From NCBI GenBank assembly GCA_002049455.2, contig KV918802.1, positions 1-64,000 of the forward strand: a DNA stretch of 64,000 nucleotides. Reading direction: 5' to 3'. This document shows positions 43,981 to 53,849 of the stretch, in pieces; the stretch's first letter is position 1; every line of letters begins with the position of its first letter. The stretch comes from Porphyra umbilicalis. Lineage: Eukaryota > Rhodophyta > Bangiophyceae > Bangiales > Bangiaceae. The translations under genes and the position numbers were made by a program. The notes beneath the pieces were generated by a model. It was not told the origin of the DNA. It did not search any database and worked only from the letters and a program-made list of their open reading frames with translations.

Positions 43981-44943
43981 GACGCGGGCGAGCGTTGCTA
44001 CCCGGTGTGGGCCGCCCGTCCGCACGTCGCCGCAGACCCGAGTTCGGAGCCGCAAGCGAACGTGTGGCGAGCGGTGAGCGCCGAGTACATTTCATCGAAT
44101 GTTCTCGGGCAGCATGACAGTGCGACAATAAAATAAAAATAGTTCTGCCGAAATCGGCGTTGTTTTTGGAGTATGTGGGCATGTTCAAATTATGGGTCGC
44201 GTGACTGACTGTACAGCTCCCGTAAGACGCCCGTCTCGCGTTCTCAAATTTTGTGGCGCAAATACATGCACATGTCTTGCGGTCCGTGCTTCGTATCTCA
44301 ACGCCACCGCTCAAATGGGACGAGAGGGCGCGGGGGATGTTCGCTTTCCCGCATGGGGATCAGCCCCGCGCGAAGGCCGCCCCTCCCACGAAGATCTGCC
44401 GCACCGCCTCCCCCTTGACTCCAAGATCGTCGCTCCGTACCAGCCGCTTCGCCGCCAGGTTCGCGTCTAACCCCCCCCTCCGACCCGACGTCGGCGCCCA
44501 CTGACGCGGTGCCGCTCTTTGCTACCGCGCCATTGACGGCGGCGCCGGCGGCGGCGGAGCGGCAGCGCGTCAGGGCGGCTGCGACAGCGCCGGGGACCAC
44601 GCCGCCGCGGTCGACAGCGGCGGGGGTCGTGGGTCGGCACTGGCGACGCGGCGCGCCCGCTGCGCCGACCGCTGCCGGGCGGCCAGTGCGGCGCGAGCGC
44701 GGCGCAGCCGAGCTTTCTACCCTCGCCGCCGCTGCTGCGGCCGCGTCGCGGCGTTATCGCGCCCGGAGACGCAACGGCCACGCTGGCGGCGGCGACACGG
44801 GCAGCGCGCCGCCGACGCTGTTGGCGGCGATGCGCGGCGGGGACGACGGCGGCGGGCGGTCGGTGCCGTGTGCAGCGGCCGACGGCGACGGGAAGGGCCG
44901 TGGGCTGGTTGGGGGGGGAGGGTGGCGGGGGGCGCGGGGGGGG

Positions 44944-45245
44944 GGTCTCTGCCACCGCCGCTGCCGCACCGTGGCGTAGCGCGCGCCCCTGCGCGTCGGC
45001 ATTGGCGGGCGCGGCGGCACGGATGGGGGGTTGGTGGGGGGGGGGGGGTGGGGGTCTCTACCACCGCCGCTGCCGCACCGTGGCGCAGCGCGCGCCCCTG
45101 CGCGTCGGCAATGGCGGCCGCGGCGGCACGGCGGGGGGGTTGGCGGGGGGGGGGGGGTGGGGGGTCTCTGCCACCGCCGCTGCGGCAGCGTGGCGCGGCG
45201 CCCGCCCCTACGCGTCGGCAATGGCGGCCGCGGCGGCACGGGCGG
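44944..45245. repeat. tandem repeat of about 110 bp, 2.7 units
   Basis: Units start GGTCTCTGCC/GGTCTCTACC at 44944, 45053 and 45163. Each contains the same CACCGTGGCG...GCGTCGGCA core followed by a G run of 11-14. Confidence 0.85.
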
Positions 45246-45462
45246 CGCGTCGCCAACGCTTTTGGCGGGGGGGCGCGGCGGAGGCAAGAGCGGCGGGTCC
45301 CTGTGGCCAGAATGCCGTTGGCGACCACGGCGGCGACGCACTCGCCGCCCCTGCACAGGCGACCGTCGCGTCAACCGCTGTTGACGCGACGGTCCCAACC
45401 GCCGTCGCCGTTGCCGTTGCCATGAATGTCACCGTCTGTGCCTTCGACGTCGAAGGCGCGGT

Positions 45463-45494
<32 letters not shown>

Positions 45495-45856
45495 TGGCGC
45501 AAGCGGCGGTGGCGCGCCCGTGGCGGCTCCACGGCGTCCAGTGCCGCAGTCCTCGCACCCCACACGGCCGCCGTCCGTCTGCGGCCGCCGCCACCGCCGC
45601 CGCCGCGGGGCTGCGCGCGGTGGTGGCTGCCGCCGACGGCGCCGACGGCACGACGCCCCGGCGGTGGTTCTCCCGCCGCCTCCCGTTGGTGGCGACACGG
45701 GTGCGAGGGCCGTGGCTTCGCCGAAGGGTTTTTTTTTTTTTTTTGCACCTACGTCCCACGTCTTACTTGGACTCCATCCCACTCGAGCACCACGTCTCTC
45801 AAAGAAGTAAATTAATGTAGTAAACTCAATGCAAACATGTCCCCACAACGCAAAAA

Positions 45857-46270
45857 CTACGCCCGCTCGCCACAGATGCGGCGGGCAAGCTGAATGTCCT
45901 TGGCCATGACAGTCACACGCTTTCCGTGGATGGTGCACAGTTGAGCATCCTGGAAGAGGCCCACCAGGTAGGCCTCGTACGCCTCCTGAAGCGCCAGTAC
46001 AGCTGACGCCGAAAAGCGTGGAGAGTTGGTGTACTCCTGCGCAATCTCGTGCACCAGGCGCTGGAAGGGGAGCTTGCTCATAAGCAGCTCCCCCGACCGC
46101 TGGAATTTGCGGATGTCCCGCAGGGCGACCGTCCCAGGCCGGTAACGGCGCTTAACTGCGGCCTTGCTACCGGCCTTGGACTTGGTCGCCCGCCTGGCGG
46201 CGGCCCTGGCCAGAGAAGCCGGAGTCTTGCCGCCAGTGGACCGCCGCGCCGTCTGCTTCGTCCGCGCCAT
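45857..46270 (-). CDS. divergent histone H3 variant, 137 residues with initiator Met
   Basis: Core nucleosome protein. The start MARTKQTAR and the fold ([54 protein letters not shown]) are unmistakably H3. With the Met removed, Lys4 and Lys14 are kept but Lys9 is Arg. The region that normally holds Lys18, Lys23 and the ARKS motif around Lys27 is replaced by [17 protein letters not shown], with one extra residue. Loop 1 (EYTNSPRF) has canonical length, unlike most CenH3. Cys110 and the C-terminal ERA are kept; RIRGERA reads RICGERA. It is one exon, on minus, with a TATA-like box upstream. The role may be a testis-, stress- or silencing-resistant type variant; that is inference. Confidence 0.92.
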   Translation of the reverse strand: MARTKQTARRSTGGKTPASLARAAARRATKSKAGSKAAVKRRYRPGTVALRDIRKFQRSGELLMSKLPFQRLVHEIAQEYTNSPRFSASAVLALQEAYEAYLVGLFQDAQLCTIHGKRVTVMAKDIQLARRICGERA

Positions 46271-46610
46271 GGCTGGCGGGGCGCAGGTGTGGTAGCCGCC
46301 ACGGGTGGAGGAGGAGCGGGCGGGCAGGAGGAGGGGAGTTGTTGCGGGGTGAGGGGGGGGGCAGGTCCACGCCAGACAACAGTCAGCGCGGCCGGGCCAG
46401 GTCTCACCAACGGTAGAGGCTGGCGGCGCGGGGGGGGGGAAGGGGGGCAGGGTGCCGGGGGGGACAGGTGAACCCCAGAACACAGCCGGAGAGGCGGGGA
46501 CAGGCCGCACCGCCAGTGGAGTCGGGCGGGGCGGGGATGGGGAAAGGGACGGGCAGAAGGGACGATGCTGCCGGATGACGCCGAAAGGAGATGGCTGGGA
46601 TGGGCTCCTC

Positions 46611-46616
46611 TATATA
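46611..46616 (-). promoter_or_regulatory. TATA-like box upstream of histone H3 variant
   Basis: The minus strand reads GTATATAGAG about 340 bp before the start codon, in otherwise GC-rich DNA. It would imply a 5' leader of about 300 nt. Confidence 0.4.
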
Positions 46617-47980
46617 CCTGGAGTGGGGTTGCCCGGGGTGCTGTGGGTGACGGTCACGGCCACTGCCCGGCAGAGACCACGTGGGCAGCACCAGAAAGCC
46701 CTTCGCGACTCAGGTTGGATGCATCAGTGGGGACATTCCATCGCCTTTGTATTGGGCTCGTAGAGTCACCCAAATCCGCCGTCTCTATGACTGGGTTCAG
46801 GCGTGGACATGTACACTTCTTCTCATCTTCGTGAGTTCGTGTTCAATAAAGTGCGGAATGTATTGCAAGAGAAAGGGACGCTTGTCCGAAGAACCGCGCC
46901 ACCCGTACGCTGACGCCCTACTCAATGCGGGATCGTTCACCACAGATCGCCCCATCTGATCGCCCCCCCAGGGAGCGATCTTCGGATGACAAACCGCCTC
47001 CCCCCGGCTCTGTGAGGGTCCCGCTGTCGCCGCCGTAGATCTCTTTCGCAGCCATCCACTCGACGACGTCATACGAACTGCGCGACAGCAACCAATGGGG
47101 TGTGCAGAAATGCTGTTAAACAACGGCACGGTTCAGAGCTGTGCAATGTCAGATGTATGCACGTGTTTTGGTTGGTACTTCGTAAGTGTACGTCGGGGAC
47201 CGCGTGATTTTCTGTCGTTCGTTCTCTGTGGGCATTGAAACAGCGCCGCGACAACCGATGGAACGGCTTAGACATGTTGATCGAAATTCACGAGGGGCCA
47301 AGTCTTGCTATGTATCGTACATACCAGTGGTGTGGTTGGTTCTTGAAGTTGTGTAAGTAGTCACGTGAGCTGCTGGCGTCCGTCAACTGTCGGACAAGAA
47401 CTTTCGAAAGCCATGATAACCAATGGGGTTACTGACAGTTGTTAATCATCAAACATGTTGTTATAAGCCTTGGATCGATAATGGATACAGGTGTTTTGAT
47501 TGGTCGTTGTCGTCATGAGAGGGATCGCATGCCCTTCCACACGTTCGTGACTGGCGTACCTTCTTTGAGTGACGCCATGTCATTGGTCTGTGTCATCGTC
47601 AGCACCTCATGTGGCAATGAATTGTTTGCGCGGGATTTTTGTGGCGAGCGAAAACGGCAGAAGCAAGTTTATTAATGCGGTCCATGGGCAGCGTGTCGAG
47701 CCACAAGATCTTGCGAAGGTTGCACGCGCAATCATCTCGCGGCCCTTCGCACGAAAGCCACCCCACCGCAGGCCGCCCTGCTCACGCTGCTGCTACCCGC
47801 AATCCTGCCCCGCCCGCGCTCCCGAGCCGCCACCACCAGCAATCTCTGTAGCCTGGTCGCCTGGAGCCGCTGCGCCGTCGCGGCGCGGGCGCTGCGTACC
47901 CTCGCGCCGCCGCACGTGCGCTTGCCGCAAGCTGGACTCCGCAAGCGCAGTGGGCGGCGTCGCCGGCGGCCAACGGCGCC

Positions 47981-48310
47981 ATGTGCGGCGAAGACGACGG
48001 CAGCAGCTACGGCGGCGGCTGCGGCGGCGGCTACGACGGCGGCAGCAGCAACGGCGGCGGGGGCGGCGGCGGCGGCGGCGGCGGGGGCGGCGGTAAGGGC
48101 GGCGTCGGCGGTGGCGAGGGCGGCGGCGGCGGCGGCGGCGAAAGCGGCGGCGGCGGAGGCGTCGGCGGTGGCGGGAAGGGCGGCGGCGGCGGCGTTGGCC
48201 GTGGCGGTGGTGGCGGCGGTGGCGGCGGGGGCAGCATCGGCGGCGGCGGCGGCGGCGGTGGCGGCGGGGGCAGCGGCGGCGGCGGCGGCGGTGAGGGCGA
48301 CAGTGGAGGC
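47981..48310. repeat. long imperfect (GGC)n tract
   Basis: More than 300 bp of GGC/GGT/GGG triplets with occasional AGC and GTC; likely unstable and structure-forming. Confidence 0.85.
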
Positions 48311-48374
48311 CCGCTGCCGCTGCCTGCCACCTCCGTGCCAACCTTCTCGGTGACCGCCGCGGTGCAGCCGTCGC

Positions 48375-49277
48375 CTACCTTCCCGCCGCCGCACCTGCAC
48401 TCGCCGACAGCCTCGACGCCGCCCAAGCGCAGTGGGCGTCGCCGCCGGTACCGGCGGCTGGTGCTGCAACGCCACCGGCTCGAGGCATTCCGGCGCCGCT
48501 GGCCAGTCGGGAGAGAGGAGCAGCCGGCGGCTCTTGTCCGTCCGTGCAGGGCTCGTTGCAGGGCCCCCGACGCGCACCGTAGCCGCCGGCGTCCTGCAGT
48601 ATGGCACCGATCGGATGCTGCCAGTCGTCACGGATCGGCTCAAAGTCGCCGGTCTGGGGGGATCCTCCACCTGGCGGCCCCCAGTTGTTGCAGCGTCCCG
48701 CTTGGCCGCCGGCTTGACGATTTGCGTGACCTCCTGGCGGCCCCCAGTTGTCGTGGCGTGTAGAGTGGCCGCCGGATTGACGAACTGCTTTGCCACCCGT
48801 CGGCCACCAATCCTCTCTCAGTGGCCCAAAGCCGCCGGGCTGATGGGGACGCTGCCTGCCCGGTGGCACCAAGTTCCGCCTGGGCGAAGGCTGGCGATTG
48901 GGATGAAAGCCACAGCCACCGTGACGACCGGGCTGCTGTTCTCCTTGATTTTGGCACCCCGGCGGCACCCACAGGTCGCGGCGGGGAGATCCGCACCTCT
49001 CCAGCAAGTCCTGTCCCCGGGCGCCGTACGCGTGGTCCGGTTCTAACGGCGGCTCGCGGTGGCCACTGGCTTGAGAAGACCGACCAGCCGGCGACGCCCG
49101 GCCACAGCGGCGAGGAGACACTCGACGGCCGCCCGTATCCCACCCCCGACCACCGTGTCCGCCGTGACCGTCTGGCGGTTGCTCCCAACGGCCGCCGGCT
49201 TGATTCTCTTGCCAGGGAGCCGGCGGCACCCACCTTTCACGCGGCGGCAGCGACGCCCGTCCCGCTCCCCCTCGCAA
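48375..49277 (-). CDS. hypothetical Trp/Pro/Gly-rich repetitive protein
   Basis: The frame of about 300 codons has no ATG at its start (it opens after a TGA). It differs from the surrounding low-complexity frames: Trp-Pro-Pro-Gly motifs recur (WVPPG, NWGPPGG twice, DWWPTGG) together with Gln, Asn, Arg and His. That looks like a disordered, RNA-binding-type protein. I do not recognise a family. It may be a chance frame over a short tandem repeat (48655-48790). Confidence 0.3.
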   Translation of the reverse strand: MRGGAGRASLPPRERWVPPAPWQENQAGGRWEQPPDGHGGHGGRGWDTGGRRVSPRRCGRASPAGRSSQASGHREPPLEPDHAYGARGQDLLERCGSPRRDLWVPPGCQNQGEQQPGRHGGCGFHPNRQPSPRRNLVPPGRQRPHQPGGFGPLREDWWPTGGKAVRQSGGHSTRHDNWGPPGGHANRQAGGQAGRCNNWGPPGGGSPQTGDFEPIRDDWQHPIGAILQDAGGYGARRGPCNEPCTDGQEPPAAPLSRLASGAGMPRAGGVAAPAAGTGGDAHCAWAASRLSASAGAAAGR

Positions 49278-51001
49278 ATGTCCATCATCTTGGTTGGAAT
49301 CAATCCTTGGTCCCGGGCCCCAGCTGCCGAGCGCCGGCAGTGACGACCGTCACGTCCCCGCGGCCCAATTGCCGCCGCCTTCGTTCGGTGTAGCGTTGTG
49401 CGGCGGCACCCAGGCGCCGCCAGCTACCGGCCGTCCCTGGCCACCCAGCGGCGCACAGCTACTAAAGACAGGGAGCGCGGGCCCCGCGCGTGATTGGGCC
49501 GACGTTGAGCACGGTGGGCAGCCCGTGAGATGGCAAGAGCTAGTACACCGCGCGAGCACCGCGAGCAGCTCTTGATGACGACAATGCTGGTCGCGGCGAC
49601 ACTCCATGTCGCGCTCCCGGTCCGGCTGACGGGTCATGATCGGAAAGGAGGGGGGGGGAAGAAGGCTATATTTTGATGGCCGGGGGTGGAGACGGGGAAA
49701 ATAGGGAAGCGGTGACCACAGCACACGGCCTCGCCGCCGGAGCTCGCTGTACACCGGCGGCGTATCGGTTGGAACTGGCGCGCGCGGGAGGCGAAAAGGA
49801 GAGAATCAGCACGAGTGGTGCAGGGGGAGAGGAAAGAGCCGCCGGCATCTTCCGCTGAAGCACTCCGGCGGCAAGCACGTGATCGGTGTCGCGCACGCGG
49901 TCTTTGGGCCAGCGGGCGGGAGGGCGGCGAGCCCCCGCATGCTGCGCCAGTGCTCGACAGACCTTTCGTGCGCGCTGGAAGAGGGGGCGGGGCAGGGCGC
50001 AGGCCCAAAGCGGGCCCAAAACACACGAGGTGTTTTCGAGAGCGCCCGAGGTGCGGCACGAGCCCCGGGTGACGCCTCCCCAGCCGCAATACACACCGCC
50101 TGCAGTGACCTGCGCTCCCTCGACCCACCCCAAACGACCGGTTGGGCGGGAGAGGGGCACACAGGACACAAGAAGCAACACAATCTGATCACGGGCCCGC
50201 CGACCCCTCACCGCATTGATTCCACCTCCCACCTGAGTTTTTCTTAACAATTCCGCAAGCCAATGACAAGGCTCCATACGACTACAAACTTTTCAAAATT
50301 TGCCCATGTCAAGCAAACAAATCGTGCGACTGGTTGCGGGATCGGACCAGATTTTTGGCGTCGGACCAGCAACACTTCGCAATCGAATTTTGCACCAGCC
50401 AGCCTCAAGGGCCTTCCGACACCTGGTCCAACGAATGGCGTCGGCCACTGTTGCTTCTGAAAGCACCTGAAAGGCGCTTCGGGACGGACCGCGCGGTCCA
50501 CGACTCGGGCTTGTCGCGACAGCGCATCGCATCACGCACCCATTGAGGGAACTTCGACCAGCGCCAGCACCTCTGTTGTGGCCCATGAGACTCGGGTCTG
50601 AGACGAGTGTGCCAAGTTTCTCCAGCCGTGCTTACTCTGGACGCGTGGTGCGACCACTTCGTCCGATCTTCACGATTCGTGTCTCTCTATTTCAGAGGTA
50701 TACGCCAGAAGTGCCATTTCTTGACGCGATTTGTAAGGTTCTACTGGGATCAAACAAACTTTTTTTCACGATCGGTTCCGCACGGCAGCCTTTTCGTCCG
50801 GTGTATCTTCGCATGAAAACTGCTTCAGAATAGGCACAAAATTCGATCACTTGGGGACAAACGTTGCTGGGCGCGCATCCCCCATCTTGCTTTCCCCATC
50901 TGGTGATCATGTAGCCCCGGTTTTAGATAAATGCAGGACCGCGGAGGGCCTTCTTGGATGAGAAAAATGGGGGGCCACTCACCGCCCTCCACGTAAGCAA
51001 A
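49278..51001. other. intergenic region, no recognisable gene
   Basis: GC-rich to about 50200, then balanced DNA up to the old chromovirus LTR. No ORF gives a family match. Confidence 0.5.
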
Positions 51002-51720
51002 TGTGGCATATTCCATTTTAGAATTCGGATCTTGAGGGTGACGTTGTCGAGTGTGCTCTTAGGAGACTCGTCGACAACAATAATTTATCAGTCGATCGAC
51101 GTTTCCAGCTGGCAGAGGCCACTCATATTCATATTCCAGGACATTCAGCTGTCTGTCGGCAGACAGATAAGACAGGCAAGCAAATGAGCACAATAAAAAA
51201 TAAATAATGCGGATGTAGCCCCCCCAAGAGCATGCCACAGGCCCATTCGCACAGTACGTGGGCTTTAGCCAGTCAGAGGGGCTACCGGTGGCAATTTGCC
51301 AACTGTGGGTGAAGATATGCTGCGTACCTTCAACGCGAGATTCTTACAATCCCGGTGAGATCCCAGGATAATAACACCTGATCGGGCGGTCGCGGACTCT
51401 TACGTGCCCGCGCGGGCGTAACCGCCCGGGCAGCGAGAGTCGTGTAGGGGCGCCGATCCGTCCCGATCGGGGGATGGTGGCGGTTCTCCGGCGTCGGCAG
51501 CGACCGTCCGACCACGCACGCGCGTGCGTGTGTGGCGAGCAGCTCGCGCTGCGGGTCGGATCGACGCTTACGCGACAGGATGCCCGCGCAGGCGGTTCCA
51601 CGCGTGCGCGTGCGTGGGTGCGGGTGCGGGTTAAGACCCGTGGTCGCGGCGGCTCGTCTAGCAGCACCTGCTGGGGTCACTATCGTCGGTGCCGTGTGGC
51701 GCCATCTTCGCCGGGGTTTT
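51002..51720 (-). mobile_element. older chromovirus copy, left part (3' LTR remnant and adjoining internal DNA)
   Basis: 51148-51324 aligns with the distal part of the younger element's LTR, and 51325-51720 aligns with the internal DNA right after it (52117-52526). The LTR probably begins at TGTGGCATATTCC (51002), which shares only its first bases with the younger LTR. The copy continues at 61981 on the other side of the nested insertion. Confidence 0.75.
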
Positions 51721-52116
51721 TGTGGTAGTATTCACGTTGGTGCAATTACCAGAGTACTGAGACCGAACGTAGCCAAGCAATAAAGAGAGTTCTATCGCCG
51801 TCGCGGCGAGGAAGAAAGACCGTTTGTCGAAGGGCATCCGATGAGGAGCCGGGTGGTGCCCACGACGGCGACCTCGGGCCCACGGTGATTTAATACAAAC
51901 AAGGGCACCGGTCGATCGACCGTCCGATCACGAGCGATCGTAATGAGTGCCGGCAGACAGATAAGACAGGCAAGCAAACAAACAATAAAAAATGAACAAT
52001 GCGAAAGTAACCCCCCAAAGGGCGTGCCACAGGCCAATTCCCACAACACATGGGCTTTGGCCCGTCAAGGAGGCTACTTGTGGCCAATTGCCAATTGGGA
52101 GCAGAGATATGCGACA
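51721..52116 (-). repeat. chromovirus 3' LTR (396 bp)
   Basis: Same length as the 5' LTR, with matching termini TGTGGTA and GACA/TACA. Confidence 0.93.
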
Positions 52117-52199
52117 TACCTCCAACGCGAGATTCGAACCGTCCCGGTGCGATCCAAGGATTGTGAAACCCGATTGGGCGATCGTGGCCTTTTACGAGC

Positions 52200-52225
52200 C
52201 CGCCTGGGCGGAACCGCCCAGGCGG
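52200..52225. repeat. 12-bp-stem hairpin conserved in both chromovirus copies
   Basis: CCGCCTGGGCGG-AA-CCGCCCAGGCGG here; the older copy keeps a GC-rich hairpin with changed arm sequence at about 51402-51430. The position is just inside the 3' LTR in element orientation. Confidence 0.6.
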
Positions 52226-52889
52226 CGGGAGTCGTGGGGGGCGCGACGCCCTGTCCCGATTGGGGGGAGGTGGCGGTTTGACGTCGCCGGTCGCGAACGT
52301 CCGGCCACGCACGCGCGTGCGTGTATTGCGGGCAGCGTGCGCTGCCGGTCAGATCCACGCTTACGCGCACGCGCGCCCGCGCAGGCGGGTTGGCGTCGGC
52401 GTCGGGGCCAGGCGGCCGGGCGCCAGGTGACGATCGGCGGGGTTAAGACCCGTCGGTGTGTGGGGGCGTCGTGCAGCACGTGCTGGGGTGATCGTTGTCG
52501 GTGCCGAGTGGCGCCTACTTCGTCGGGGTTTGACTACCCCGGCGACAAGGCGAAAGCCTGGACGCGGAGCCGTGTTGTAGAGAGTGGGGGGAAGGGGTTT
52601 GTACACTGGGACCGGTTACCACCGTGTCATGTGCGTGGGGCAGCGCGGGCTGGGTGGCCAGCGTCGTTGCCGGGTGGCGCCCACCTCGTCGGGGGTTGAC
52701 TACCCCGGCAACGAGGCGAGAGCCGGGACGCGGGTCCGTATTTGTCGGCACGGGGCCATCCTGTGTCTTCGTGCTCACGCACAGGTCAAGGCCTTGCGGC
52801 AAAGCTTTAGTGGGGGTGCGCTACCGCGAGGTGGCAAACCGAGAGGTTGCGGAACCGGTGAGTGTGGGTTTGCGTTGGGGGGGGGGGCG

Positions 52890-53035
52890 ACGCGCAAGGC
52901 GGCAAGCCCGGCGACGGCGGCAAGAAGGGCGGGAAGCCCGGCGACGGCGGCAAGGGCTGCAAGCCCGGCGACGGCGGCAAGGGCGGCAAGCCCGGCAACG
53001 GCGGCAAGGGCAGCAAGCCCGGCGACGCGGGTGGT
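52890..53035 (+). repeat. collagen-like Gly-Lys-Pro minisatellite of the antisense region
   Basis: About five units of roughly 27-30 bp encode GGKPGDGGKG on plus (frame 52862-53179). The older copy has a diverged counterpart at about 62320-62540. It may belong to a leader ORF before the antisense gene, or be non-coding. Confidence 0.6.
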
Positions 53036-53150
53036 TGGCTTTACGGCGCGTGCGGGTCGCCTGGCGGCGCGGCGGTAACTGCCGGCGGCGCGGGCGATTG
53101 GCCTTGCGGCGACGTATGGGAGGAGGAAGGGTTCGCACCCAAGCACCAGC

Positions 53151-53840
53151 ATGGCCGACCAGGCCGCGATGGCGGTTGACGGCGGCCACGCCAATGGCGA
53201 GGCGCCCGTGCCCCACGCCGCGGGGGGGGCCGAACGCGATGTGCAGCGGTCCACCGACCCGGAGGTGCTTCGACAGTTCCGGCCCAGTGGCATGTTCTGT
53301 GCCCACGTGGGCCCAACTGAGGTGGTGGACGGGGTCCCGATCATCGCTGACCACGGTCTTCATGAGATTTTCATTGGCAACCGCGCTCGCGCGCACACTC
53401 GGCGTCTTCACGGGCGCTACGAGGCCCTGCCGGGCTTTGTGGAAGTGTTGGCCGAGCACGGCTCACCTACCCATGCGGGTGACCGCGTGGCCGAAGTCCA
53501 TGGTGAACCGTTATTTGGGAACTAGGGTCTGCATCGCCGTATATACGAGGTCATGTCGTTTTGCAACGAAGTCATCCGGTACCAGGTGCCCTTGCACCCC
53601 TGCCACCGTTTGGTATACACCAACGCCTTGTTTTTTCCCGTGCGGGGTACCAAGACGTTCGAGGCGGCAGCCAACTCGGTTTGCCGCCTGTTGCGGAACT
53701 GGCCTATTGCCGTCTTTCTCTCGCGCCCGGTGGCCACGGACCTCGCGGTACCGATCGGCCACGATGCCGGGTTGCCGGAGTACTTGGATCAGCTTAAGCT
53801 GGTGGCGGCGGAGGAGAACGATGCGGTCGATGAAGATTGA
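53151..53840 (+). pseudogene. antisense ORF A of the chromovirus, one in-frame TAG
   Basis: ATG 53151 (MADQAAMAVDGGHANGE) starts a 230-codon frame interrupted only by TAG at 53523-53525, where the older copy has CAG. The downstream half (IYEVMSFCNEV, HRLVYTNALFFPVRGT, RLLRNWPIAVFL, DLAVPIGHDAG) is the best conserved between copies. It lies on the strand opposite to gag-pol, between pol and the 3' LTR. No family is recognised; the fold could be capsid-like or regulatory, but nothing shows it. Stop TGA is at 53838-53840. Confidence 0.7.
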
Positions 53841-53849
53841 AGCCCTCGC

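Larger units (their letters stand above)
43142..45856. other. repeat-rich stretch between SANT-like gene and histone H3 variant
   Basis: Holds two minisatellites (about 43500-43980 and 44944-45245), G/C runs and a T15 run (45728-45744). A minus-strand frame (43350-43964) reads through the first minisatellite and continues into a non-repetitive tail ending VGVDAWASDSATRKALGW. It could be a real low-complexity protein, but nothing confirms it. Confidence 0.45.
46271..48374. other. intergenic region with GGC-rich microsatellite
   Basis: 46750-47750 has balanced composition and several CCAAT-type motifs but no recognisable gene. 47981-48310 is a long imperfect (GGC)n tract open in all frames. 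Confidence 0.5.

Noticed and set aside
43486..45245. CRISPR-like regular repeats
   Set aside because: Units are directly tandem without unique spacers, and the context is eukaryotic.
52118..52145. tRNA T-arm-like sequence GGTTCGAATC on minus next to the 3' LTR
   Set aside because: The stem bases do not pair and no acceptor, D or anticodon arms are present.
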